Below are positions 18,314-26,571 of a stretch of 64,000 nt of DNA, one piece after another. Both the position numbers and the translations under genes were made by a program. Every line of letters starts with the position of its first letter. Positions within the stretch are counted from its first letter, which is position 1. The stretch spans positions 23,662-87,661 of the forward strand of contig NZ_FNQE01000013.1 of the NCBI RefSeq assembly GCF_900107485.1. The letters are read 5' to 3'. This DNA is from Proteiniborus ethanoligenes (GTDB lineage: Bacteria > Bacillota > Clostridia > Tissierellales > Proteiniboraceae). The notes beneath the pieces were generated by a model that saw only the letters and a program-made list of their open reading frames with translations, was not told the origin of the DNA and did no database searches.

Positions 18314-19309
18314 ATGAGTGAAAAGAAGGTAATATTTAGTGGAGTTAAGCCTACAGGAGAACCTACCTTAGGCAATTACTTGGGAGCACTAAAAAACTGG
18401 GTAGAGCTTCAGGATGACTATGATTGTTATTATTGTATAGTAGACCTACATGCTATTACTGTACCTCAAGAGCCTAAAGATTTAAGAAGACGCTCATTAG
18501 AAATATTAGCTCAATATATAGCAACAGGTATAGAGCCTGAAAAAAACACATTGTTTTTTCAATCTCATGTAAGTGCACATGCTGAGCTATCTTGGGTGCT
18601 AAACTGTATTTCATATATGGGGCAATTAGGTAGAATGACCCAATATAAAGAAAAGTCACAAAAAGGTGAAGAAAATCTAAATGCGGGATTGTTTACTTAT
18701 CCTGTTTTAATGGCGGCTGATATATTATTATATGGAGCTGACCTAGTACCAGTAGGAGAAGATCAAAAGCAGCATTTAGAGCTCGCTAGAGATTTAGCTA
18801 TTAGGTTCAATAATAGATACAGCGAAACCTTTAAGATTCCTGATGTTTACATGTCGAAGTTTGGAAACAGAATAATGGGTCTACAAGATCCTTTAAGCAA
18901 AATGTCAAAATCAGGTGATGACGAAAATGATTATATATTAATAATTGAGGATGCAGATGTAACAGCAAGGAAAATAAAAAGAGCAGTTACGGATTCTATA
19001 GGCATAGTTAAATATTCGGATGAGCAGCCAGGAATAAAAAATCTAATTACAATATATTCTAAGTTTTCAGGAGAAAGCATAGCTGATATTGAAAACAAGT
19101 ATGAAAATCAAGGCTATGGCAAGTTTAAAGGAGATTTAGCTGAAATAGTAGTTGAAGGACTAAGACCAATTAGAAAGAAATATTCTGACCTTATGAATAA
19201 CAAAGACTATTTACAAACAATATATACAGAGGGAGCAAGAAAAGCAGAATATGTAGCTAATAAGACTTTAAGAAAGGTATATAAGAAGGTTGGATTTATA
19301 CCAAGATAG
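18314..19309 (+). CDS. trpS: Tryptophanyl-tRNA synthetase
   Basis: A class I synthetase charging tRNA-Trp; 331 residues is the usual bacterial length. It has the HIGH-type motif PTGEPTLGNYLGAL near residue 11, the tryptophan-site motif HAELSWVLNC, and KMSKS in PLSKMSKSGDDEND near 195. GGAGG precedes the ATG. It is controlled by the T-box leader and closed by a strong terminator. Confidence 0.97.
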   Translation: MSEKKVIFSGVKPTGEPTLGNYLGALKNWVELQDDYDCYYCIVDLHAITVPQEPKDLRRRSLEILAQYIATGIEPEKNTLFFQSHVSAHAELSWVLNCISYMGQLGRMTQYKEKSQKGEENLNAGLFTYPVLMAADILLYGADLVPVGEDQKQHLELARDLAIRFNNRYSETFKIPDVYMSKFGNRIMGLQDPLSKMSKSGDDENDYILIIEDADVTARKIKRAVTDSIGIVKYSDEQPGIKNLITIYSKFSGESIADIENKYENQGYGKFKGDLAEIVVEGLRPIRKKYSDLMNNKDYLQTIYTEGARKAEYVANKTLRKVYKKVGFIPR

Positions 19310-19325
19310 TGTAAAAGATTATATC

Positions 19326-19372
19326 AAAAAAATCTATTGCTTAAGAAAATCTATAGCAATAGATTTTTTTAG
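19326..19372 (+). terminator. Intrinsic terminator of trpS
   Basis: Perfect stem AATCTATTGCT (19331-19341) with AGCAATAGATT (19355-19365), extended by A/T pairs and followed by seven T. Confidence 0.92.
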
Positions 19373-19373
19373 T

Positions 19374-19423
19374 TTTTCCAAATGATAATGTTTATCATTT
19401 GGAAAAGTGGATATATATATAAT
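19374..19423 (+). promoter_or_regulatory. Palindromic operator and promoter of sodA
   Basis: A perfect inverted repeat with 15-base arms (19374-19388 and 19392-19406) around TGT; the core reads ATGATAATGTTTATCAT. It has no T-run after it. TATAAT at 19418-19423 is a good -10, so the palindrome covers the -35 area. The core resembles Fur/PerR-family boxes; a metal- or peroxide-responsive repressor of superoxide dismutase is a reasonable inference. Confidence 0.6.
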
Positions 19424-19471
19424 ACATTGCAAATAAACAAATTAACATATATAAAGTAGAGGAGAGATATT

Positions 19472-20083
19472 ATGAAATTTGTATTACCTAAATTAAATTA
19501 TTCCTTTGATGCATTAGAGCCGCATATAGATAAATTAACCATGGAAACACATTATTCTAAGCATCATCAAGCCTATGTAGATAACTTGAACAAAGCCTTA
19601 GAGGGACATGAGAAGTTTGCTGATATGGATATTGAAGACATATTAAAAGGTCTAGAAGGCTTACCAGAAAGCATTAGAAAAGCTGTAAGAAACAATGGTG
19701 GAGGACATTATAATCATACACTGTTTTGGGATATAATGTCATCTGAAGGTGGCGGAAGCCCAGAAGGAGAGTTAGCTTCAAAAATTGATGAAGATTTAGG
19801 TGGATTCAATAAATTTAAAGAAGAATTTAAAAAAGCAGCCTTAGGACAGTTTGGAAGTGGCTGGGCTTGGTTAGTCATAGATACTGATGGGAAGCTGGCT
19901 ATTGAAGCTACTCCAAACCAAGATAACCCAATTTCAAATGGCAAAAAACCAATCCTTGGTATAGATGTATGGGAGCACGCATATTATCTAAAATATATGA
20001 ACAGAAGAGGAGACTATATTGATTCTTGGTGGAATGTACTAGATTGGAAAAAGGTAGCTGAAAGATTTGAAAAATTAAAATAA
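19472..20083 (+). CDS. sodA: Superoxide dismutase, Fe/Mn family
   Basis: It converts superoxide to peroxide and oxygen in the cytosol. The 203 residues show the four metal ligands: His27 in ETHYSKHH, His in GGGHYNHTLFW near 79, and Asp and His in LGIDVWEHAYYLKY near 162-166. The QFGSGWAWLV motif is present. Whether it uses iron or manganese cannot be read safely. AGAGGAGAG precedes the ATG. A single gene, with the palindromic operator upstream. Confidence 0.96.
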   Translation: MKFVLPKLNYSFDALEPHIDKLTMETHYSKHHQAYVDNLNKALEGHEKFADMDIEDILKGLEGLPESIRKAVRNNGGGHYNHTLFWDIMSSEGGGSPEGELASKIDEDLGGFNKFKEEFKKAALGQFGSGWAWLVIDTDGKLAIEATPNQDNPISNGKKPILGIDVWEHAYYLKYMNRRGDYIDSWWNVLDWKKVAERFEKLK

Positions 20084-20093
20084 GAGTAATATT

Positions 20094-20134
20094 TAGGGCC
20101 CTGTAGAAGTTCAATGCAGGGTCTATTTTTTTGC
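20094..20134 (+). terminator. Intrinsic terminator of sodA
   Basis: Imperfect GC-containing hairpin around CCCTGTA/TGCAGGG followed by seven T. Confidence 0.82.
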
Positions 20135-20342
20135 TATAAATTATAGTGAAACCAAATTTAGAGGAATATGCATGTATGTTGTAGAATAGATTATTTAAAT
20201 TTTTTTATATACTATACTCAGGCAACTGGATTAGTTAATGCTCATATTACAAGATGCTTTAGATATGAAGGCTGACTGTTATAAGAGAAAGAAATTAGTT
20301 TCTAGTATTTTAAATAAAATCTGATAAGAAAGGATGTTACAT

Positions 20343-20726
20343 ATGAATAGTTTTCCAACCATAGAAGAGGTTCACGCAATACTTGATGAAATAGCTGAGG
20401 AGTTGCCTCAAGAATTATTTGAAAAATTAAATGAAGGAATTATTCTCCTACCAGAATATAAAATGCACCCAGAAAGCAGAGCAACAGATATACTTTACAT
20501 CATGGGAGAGTATTCTCATGGTATAACTGGAAGACGTATAACAATATATTATGGTTCTTTTAAGAAAATTTATAGCGGTACATCTCTTATAGCTTTGCGA
20601 GAAAAATTAAAAGGTACACTATTACACGAGTTTACTCATCATTTAGAGTCCTTAGCAGGTGATAAAGATCTTGAGATAGAGGATGCTGAAAATTTAGCAA
20701 GATACAAAGAAAATAAGCTAAAATGA
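20343..20726 (+). CDS. Metallopeptidase-like protein (zincin family, HExxH)
   Basis: A 127-residue member of the small zincin-like family (Zincin_1 type). The C-terminal part carries HEFTHHLE, giving the two zinc histidines of HExxH, preceded by LREKLKGTLL. I start it at 20343, which has GAAAGGA at 20327-20333; an in-frame ATG at 20334 is part of that site. Substrate and role are unknown for the family. It lies 42 bases upstream of the peptide-type ABC operon and could be transcribed with it. Confidence 0.8.
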   Translation: MNSFPTIEEVHAILDEIAEELPQELFEKLNEGIILLPEYKMHPESRATDILYIMGEYSHGITGRRITIYYGSFKKIYSGTSLIALREKLKGTLLHEFTHHLESLAGDKDLEIEDAENLARYKENKLK

Positions 20727-20768
20727 TAAAGCCTATACCTAGCTTTACAATTCTTGGGGGGGATATGT

Positions 20769-21785
20769 TTGAAAAGGATAATTAAATTGCTAATTAAATC
20801 TATTTCATGGCTTTTGATTGCATTTATTATTTTGACCCTAGTTATAGCTATAACTAAACTATCTAAGCCTAGACAGATAGACATAGATATTAGTTCCTTA
20901 AGTGATATTCAAAGGGAAATATTCTTAAGAAGATATGGTGGAAGCACTACCATAACTACGAGCACTTCCTTTGAAACCTTAAAGGATGATGTTATTAGCT
21001 ATTATAAACTGCTATTGAAAGGTGATCTTGGCTGGACATATAAGATAGTTAGAAAAGTAGATTCTATGGGCAATCGCGTATCTTATCGAGAGAACCTAGA
21101 GCCAATAAATGAAATCTTAAAAACAGGATTTTTTAGATCTATGAAGCTATTAGTTAGTTCTTTAGGCTTAGCTTTAGTCTTAGGAATCCTTAAAGGCGTA
21201 TTTGATAGTAAAAAACATAAAAAAAACAACTCAACCTTTAAATTATTTACTACAGTAATTGGACTATCAATTCCAGTTATTTTCTTAGCTCCTTTATTTC
21301 AATTCTTAGGCATATGGCTTAGAAATAAATATGGATTCAATATAGATGTTGTAGGATATGAAAAATTGAAGCATATGGTATTACCTATGATAGTTCTTTC
21401 TATTCTTCCAACCATGTATATTGCTAGGCTAATTGCAGTTGCCATGGACAAGGCTTATGAAAATGAATATGTTAGAACAGCAATAAGTAAGGGGAGTTCA
21501 AGGCTTAGAGTAATGTGGGTACATGTTTTTAGAAATGCTATTGTAGAAGTAGCAGGCTCACTTCCTGCAGTTTTGACTATAATTATTTCAGATCTTGCAA
21601 TTGTTGAATATTTATTTGAGTATAAAGGCCTGACATATATGATGATTGATTTTTATGATAAGGGTCAACCAGATGCAGTAACTGGCTTGGCTTTAGTGCT
21701 ATGTGCAATATATTTATCCTTTTATTCCCTATTTAAGCTTCTGAAATTTGTTTTAGATCCCAAAAGAGGGAGGGCTGTCATATGA
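20769..21785 (+). CDS. ABC transporter permease, DppB/OppB type
   Basis: A 338-residue permease with an N-terminal membrane anchor (about 8-26), an extracellular loop and five more segments. The coupling region VRTAISKGSSRLRVMWVHVF matches the EAA loop of peptide/nickel permeases. A run of G at 20756-20762 is the likely binding site for the TTG at 20769; an upstream in-frame TTG at 20754 lies inside it. It overlaps the next gene by 4 bases. First core gene of a five-part Opp/Dpp-like operon without a binding protein. Confidence 0.85.
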   Translation: MKRIIKLLIKSISWLLIAFIILTLVIAITKLSKPRQIDIDISSLSDIQREIFLRRYGGSTTITTSTSFETLKDDVISYYKLLLKGDLGWTYKIVRKVDSMGNRVSYRENLEPINEILKTGFFRSMKLLVSSLGLALVLGILKGVFDSKKHKKNNSTFKLFTTVIGLSIPVIFLAPLFQFLGIWLRNKYGFNIDVVGYEKLKHMVLPMIVLSILPTMYIARLIAVAMDKAYENEYVRTAISKGSSRLRVMWVHVFRNAIVEVAGSLPAVLTIIISDLAIVEYLFEYKGLTYMMIDFYDKGQPDAVTGLALVLCAIYLSFYSLFKLLKFVLDPKRGRAVI

Positions 21786-24223
21786 GAAAGATTAATATTC
21801 CACTAATAGTAGGACTTATAATAGTTTTAGGTGTATTAGTTTTAATTTTCTTCGGTGAGTATTTTGCGCCTTATGACGCTAGCTATGGTGAAACCTCGGG
21901 ATGGTTTATGAATGATAAAGGTGAAAAAGTTTTTAGAAGAGCACCATTTCCACCAGATAAAAATCATATTTTTGGAACTGATAATGGGGGTAGAGATGTT
22001 CTCAGTGTAATAATGGCGGGAGCAAAAAACACGTTTATGATTGTTTTTATAGCTACATTTTTGAGATTTTTAATTGCTACACCTATTGCTTTCTTTGCTG
22101 CTTTTGGAGAAGGGATTTCTAAACGCCTAATAACTATATTTTCTTCTACCTTTAGTGCAGTACCTAGCTTGTTAATATGTATAATGATTTTAAAAATAGA
22201 TGCAATAAAAAATCTAGAGCTAATACCTTCTATTATAGCTTTTATAATAGTTTTTACTATTGTAGGCTGGGGGAGATTGGCTAGTACTATTGAAGACAAA
22301 ATAAAGGATATATTAAATCAAGACTTTATTCAAGGTGCTATTGCAGCAGGAAAAAGTAAGTTTGCCATTGCAACACAAAATGTTTCTGTGCATATTATGC
22401 CTTCAATGATTATTTATTTATTTCTTGAAATTGCATTAGTACTATTATTACTTGCCCAGTTAGGGATATTTGAAGTATTTGTTGGTAATAAGCAAGTATT
22501 CGTTGTAAAAACTGTAGGTAGCATAAGCAGGTCAAATTTTAATTATTTCCCAGAATGGGGTGCTATGCTTGCATCAACTAAAAGATCTGTAACAGGAAAT
22601 ATGTTTTGGATTTCTGCCTTTCCCTTATTAGTTTTTTCAGTTAGTATAATTGGATTTAATCTATTAGGTGAAGGATTAAATTTTGAGCTTAATAAGAGAA
22701 ATTCAAGATTTATTTCATATGTGAATAAATTTTGGTTCCATTTATCACCCTTAACCTACATAAGTGAATTAATGCATTTTAAAGAAAAACGAAAAAATGT
22801 TATAGTAAAAACATTGACAATTGTTGTAATAGTATTATTGATAGTTGTTCCAGTGTTAAATGCATTGCTAATATTGGATAATGGGGTAATGGGCCATGTT
22901 ATGGAAGTTGATAATGATATATACCAGGGTAGACTAATTGGTTCCATAGGCCATGAAGAATTTGGGAATTATATCATAGATAAACTAAAGAGCTACAATA
23001 TTAAGCCTTTATTTAATGGAGATTATATTAGTGAATTTACAATAAATCCAACTATAAATATTATTAATGATTCTAAATTCACTATATTAAATGAAAAAGA
23101 CGAGATAATAGATGATTTAAAATACAAGGTAGATTATTACTTAGAAAGCTGGTATTCTAATTCAATAGATAGATTAGAGGGAGAAATTATTACGGTAGAT
23201 ACTTATCTCTCAAAGGAATACACTCCATCAAAAAACTATATTCTTTTGTTAAATCCTAATGGAAGTCAAAATGCTATTTATGACAAATTAGTTAATGAAA
23301 GAAAGGAACACAAGCATATAAAGGGAGTTATAGTTCCAGATATTAAGTACTCAACATTTATTCAAAAGAGAAATGATTTAGATGAGAAGGGATTAACTAG
23401 AGTATTAGACAATGTACAGGCTTATAATGAAACTGCGCCTCCTATTAAGATTAATGTAGGGAAGATTGCTGCTATGAAGCTGTGGAAGCTGGAGGGGAGT
23501 AAGGTATTAATAAATAGTTTTATAGACAATCAAGAAGGACTTGTAGGTAAAAACATTGGTGGTATTATACAAGGAAAAAATCAAGAAAATCCTATTATAA
23601 TAGCTACTACCTATGATTATTTAGGCTTTCACGATTTAGGGGCAACCACTGGTGTAGAAGATTTTACTAAATACAAAGGACTTTACGAAAATGGTACATC
23701 TATAGCAGGTAGTTTGGAAATAGCCAAGAATTTAGGAAATATTAAGCAAACCCCTGAAAGGTCAATTATTTTCATGTTTATAGATGGATCTAAAATAACT
23801 ATTGAAGGCTTCTTAGATATTGAAAAACAAGGCATACTTGATGAACAACCACTATTAATTCTTTTAAGGTTTATGGGAATTAACAAATGGGGTAGAACGG
23901 AGGACAGTCTTTATTATAATACAATTGTAAATTCAAATATTGGACTAGAACAGGATTTTCATAAATGGCTTAGAAGAAATTCCTCAAAGGATTATTTTAT
24001 CATAGGAGATAATCAAATTAGCGAAAGAAATTTGCTGGTATTATCAGATAAGGACATGGTAGGTATTGTATTGCAAGGTATTAAGGAAAAGGAAAGAGGC
24101 TTGCATTATGGTATGGTTCAATCAAACGTAGAAGAAATAGATACTGATAGATTGACTGCACATATTCAATATCTTTTAGATAGTATTATAGATATGGTTT
24201 ATGGGAAGATATGGCTTAAATAG
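21782..24223 (+). CDS. DppC-type permease fused to extracellular M28-like pseudo-peptidase domain
   Basis: 813 residues, against ~300 for a normal DppC. Residues 1-310 are the permease: N-terminal anchor, the HIFGTDNGGRDVLSV motif near 60 and the membrane core. A further membrane segment at about 335-358 is followed by ~455 residues that should lie outside the cell. This part has a PA-like region (about 480-560) and an M28-peptidase-like end: TTYDYLG near 608-614 stands where active enzymes have His-Tyr-Asp-His, YENGTS near 634-639 where they have Asp-Asn, and FIDGSKITIEG replaces the Glu-Glu site. Metal ligands are therefore missing and catalysis is unlikely; ligand binding is more plausible. 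The family link is by eye. Confidence 0.75.
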   Translation: MRKINIPLIVGLIIVLGVLVLIFFGEYFAPYDASYGETSGWFMNDKGEKVFRRAPFPPDKNHIFGTDNGGRDVLSVIMAGAKNTFMIVFIATFLRFLIATPIAFFAAFGEGISKRLITIFSSTFSAVPSLLICIMILKIDAIKNLELIPSIIAFIIVFTIVGWGRLASTIEDKIKDILNQDFIQGAIAAGKSKFAIATQNVSVHIMPSMIIYLFLEIALVLLLLAQLGIFEVFVGNKQVFVVKTVGSISRSNFNYFPEWGAMLASTKRSVTGNMFWISAFPLLVFSVSIIGFNLLGEGLNFELNKRNSRFISYVNKFWFHLSPLTYISELMHFKEKRKNVIVKTLTIVVIVLLIVVPVLNALLILDNGVMGHVMEVDNDIYQGRLIGSIGHEEFGNYIIDKLKSYNIKPLFNGDYISEFTINPTINIINDSKFTILNEKDEIIDDLKYKVDYYLESWYSNSIDRLEGEIITVDTYLSKEYTPSKNYILLLNPNGSQNAIYDKLVNERKEHKHIKGVIVPDIKYSTFIQKRNDLDEKGLTRVLDNVQAYNETAPPIKINVGKIAAMKLWKLEGSKVLINSFIDNQEGLVGKNIGGIIQGKNQENPIIIATTYDYLGFHDLGATTGVEDFTKYKGLYENGTSIAGSLEIAKNLGNIKQTPERSIIFMFIDGSKITIEGFLDIEKQGILDEQPLLILLRFMGINKWGRTEDSLYYNTIVNSNIGLEQDFHKWLRRNSSKDYFIIGDNQISERNLLVLSDKDMVGIVLQGIKEKERGLHYGMVQSNVEEIDTDRLTAHIQYLLDSIIDMVYGKIWLK

Positions 24224-24253
24224 ACTCTATAAGCTGAATGGAGGAGGGTGCAA

Positions 24254-25228
24254 ATGAGGTTATTAGAGGTTAAGGATTTAAGGACTTATTTTAAGCTTGA
24301 AGATAAAACTATTTATGCAGTAAGTGGAGTAAGCTTTACTATAGATGAGAAAGAAGTAGTAGCATTAATAGGTGAGTCAGGAAGTGGTAAAAGTGTTACA
24401 GCCTTATCTATTATGGGATTAGTTCCTCAACCACCAGGTATTATAGAATCTGGAATTATAGAATTTCAAGGTGAGGATTTATTAAAGAAAAAAGAAAAAG
24501 AAATGAGAAGCATAAGAGGAAATAAACTAGCTATGGTATATCAAGAGCCTATGAATTCACTTAATCCTTCACTTACAGTTGGATATCAAATAAAGGAATG
24601 TTTGACTATACATAAAAAAGCAAAAGGAGAAGAAGCAAAAAAAATGGCCATAGAAATGCTTAGAAAAGTAGAAATGGCAGATCCAGAATCCATATATGAT
24701 TCTTATCCTCATAAGCTTAGTGGAGGCATGAGACAAAGAATAATGATAGCTATGGCTCTGATATGCAATCCCAAGCTATTAATAGCAGATGAACCTACTA
24801 CTGCTTTAGATGTAACTATACAGGCGGAAATACTTGATTTAATCAAAAGATTAAAGGATGAAATTGGCACATCAGTGTTATTGATAACTCATGATTTAGG
24901 TGTAGTTACAGAGATGGCAGATAAAATAATTGTAATGTATGGTGGTAAAATCATGGAGATAGCTTCAACAAATGCTTTATATAGCAACCCATCACATCCG
25001 TATACAATAGGCTTGATGAAATGTATACCAAGAATGAATAAAACGAAGGAGAAGCTTTACACCATAGAGGGGGCAGTTCCAGATATGTCTTTCCTGGCAG
25101 CAGGCTGTGAGTTTTATGATAGATGTGAGAAAAAAACTCAAATATGTAAAGAAAATACGCCAGAATTATTAGAAATAGAAGAAAACCATTTCGTAAGGTG
25201 CTTTTTATACACTCAGGGGGTGAAATAA
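24254..25228 (+). CDS. Peptide-type ABC transporter ATP-binding protein, DppD/OppD type
   Basis: A 324-residue ATPase with Walker A GESGSGKSV, signature LSGGMRQRIMIAMAL and Walker B LLIADEPTTALD. The C-terminal oligopeptide-transporter extension has a cysteine set (C-x5-C-x6-C and a later C) of the sort that binds an Fe-S cluster in some family members. ATG 24254 is chosen over GTG 24248, which overlaps the AGGAGGG site. It pairs with the next gene as a heterodimeric motor. Confidence 0.9.
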   Translation: MRLLEVKDLRTYFKLEDKTIYAVSGVSFTIDEKEVVALIGESGSGKSVTALSIMGLVPQPPGIIESGIIEFQGEDLLKKKEKEMRSIRGNKLAMVYQEPMNSLNPSLTVGYQIKECLTIHKKAKGEEAKKMAIEMLRKVEMADPESIYDSYPHKLSGGMRQRIMIAMALICNPKLLIADEPTTALDVTIQAEILDLIKRLKDEIGTSVLLITHDLGVVTEMADKIIVMYGGKIMEIASTNALYSNPSHPYTIGLMKCIPRMNKTKEKLYTIEGAVPDMSFLAAGCEFYDRCEKKTQICKENTPELLEIEENHFVRCFLYTQGVK

Positions 25229-26209
25229 ATGGAAGGGAAAACACCCTTGATAGAAGTAAGAAATTTAACTAAACACTTTCCTGTAAATCTAGGTATTATA
25301 ACTGACAAGCCTAAGACTATAAAAGCAGTAGATGGAGTATCTTTTAAAATCCATAAGGGAGAGACCTTCGGACTTGTAGGAGAATCAGGATGTGGCAAAA
25401 GTACTACAGGAAATCTTATTCTTAGGCTACTACCAGCAACTTCAGGTGAAGTATTATTAAATGGTGTTAACATTCAAAATTATAGGGAAAAAGAATTTAG
25501 AAAGCTAAGGAAGGATTTACAGATAATATTTCAAAACTCCTCCTGTGCTTTAGATCCTAAAATGACCATAGAAGATATATTGTCTGAACCCTTGCTAATT
25601 CATAAAATAGTTCCAAGAATGGAAATATCAAAAGAAGTAAATAGGCTACTCCAGCTAGTTGGACTGTCGAGCTTAGCAGCAAAAAAATTCCCTCATGAGT
25701 TTAGCGGAGGTCAAAAACAAAGGATTGGCATAGCCAAAGCATTATCAACAAGGCCTAAATTCATATTATGTGATGAGCCGGTTTCATCATTAGATGTATC
25801 TATTCAATCTCAAATATTAAACTTAATGGGTGATTTGCAAAAAGAATATAGCTTAACATATTTATTCATAGCACATGGGCTAAATGTAGTGAGACATGTT
25901 TCAAGTAGGGTAGGAGTTATGTATTTAGGGAAAATAGTAGAGATAGGTGATGTTGAGCAAATATACAACAATCCTAGACATCCATATACACAGGCATTAA
26001 TATCGGCATTTTTGGAGCCAGATCTGGAGTATAAAAGAGACAGGGTTATACTTAAAGGGGAGATACCAAGTCCAATTAATAGACCTAAGGGTTGTGCTTT
26101 TCATCCTAGATGTCATAAAGCAATGGATATTTGTAAGGAAAAAGAGCCTTTATTAGCAGAAATTGAAGAAGGTTATTCGGTTTCTTGCTTTTTAAATGAA
26201 TGTAATTAA
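25229..26209 (+). CDS. Peptide-type ABC transporter ATP-binding protein, DppF/OppF type
   Basis: A 326-residue ATPase with Walker A GESGCGKSTT, signature FSGGQKQRIGIAKAL and Walker B ILCDEPVSSLD. Like its partner it ends in the OppF extension with conserved cysteines (CAFHPRCHKAMDIC). The ATG follows the DppD stop directly, with GGGGGTG upstream. It is the last gene; the terminator is at 26235-26270. No solute-binding protein gene is found in this operon. Confidence 0.92.
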   Translation: MEGKTPLIEVRNLTKHFPVNLGIITDKPKTIKAVDGVSFKIHKGETFGLVGESGCGKSTTGNLILRLLPATSGEVLLNGVNIQNYREKEFRKLRKDLQIIFQNSSCALDPKMTIEDILSEPLLIHKIVPRMEISKEVNRLLQLVGLSSLAAKKFPHEFSGGQKQRIGIAKALSTRPKFILCDEPVSSLDVSIQSQILNLMGDLQKEYSLTYLFIAHGLNVVRHVSSRVGVMYLGKIVEIGDVEQIYNNPRHPYTQALISAFLEPDLEYKRDRVILKGEIPSPINRPKGCAFHPRCHKAMDICKEKEPLLAEIEEGYSVSCFLNECN

Positions 26210-26234
26210 CACAAATACTATATTATTAATTTGA

Positions 26235-26270
26235 GCATAGGTGTTCATAAAACTACCTATGCTTTATTTA
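26235..26270 (+). terminator. Intrinsic terminator of the peptide ABC operon
   Basis: Stem GCATAGGT (26235-26242) with ACCTATGC (26255-26262), followed by TTTATTTA. Confidence 0.8.
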
Positions 26271-26571
26271 TCTTATGCTGTGTTTTCTAGAATAATTAGG
26301 GTATGTATATTGTAAGTTAACGGCACACAAATACCCTTCGTTAACTATCAACAAATTAATCCCAGAAAGATGAAAATTTTTGTAATAAAAGCTTAGTAGA
26401 GATAGGGTACAATTAAGAGCAGATACATGTTGGGGATTAGCTGTAAAAGGAGACATTATCACCCAACTAGAATCAAAGCATAGAAAAGAGGAGGTGAACA
26501 CTAAGCAATCGTTTTCAATATTAAAAGGAATTATAATTAAATTACTAATGCCAAACTAAAAGGAGGAAAAC
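26271..26571 (+). promoter_or_regulatory. Long leader region upstream of the uracil/xanthine permease
   Basis: About 300 bases without a convincing gene. Two interlocking 7-base pairings could form an H-type pseudoknot: AGGGTAT (26298-26304) with ATACCCT (26331-26337), and GTTAACG (26316-26322) with CGTTAAC (26339-26345). A near-perfect Shine-Dalgarno GAGGAGGTGA at 26489-26498 has no proper start codon behind it. The true permease site is AAAGGAGG at 26559-26566. No PyrR box or purine riboswitch was recognised. Confidence 0.35.

Noticed and set aside
20238..20326. Open frame of about 28 codons upstream of the zincin gene
   Set aside because: No ribosome binding site before its ATG and no recognisable composition; treated as non-coding.
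26268..26501. Minus-strand open frame of 77 codons in the permease leader
   Set aside because: No usable start context, Ser/Tyr/Leu-rich composition of a shadow frame, and it runs across the terminator of the upstream operon.
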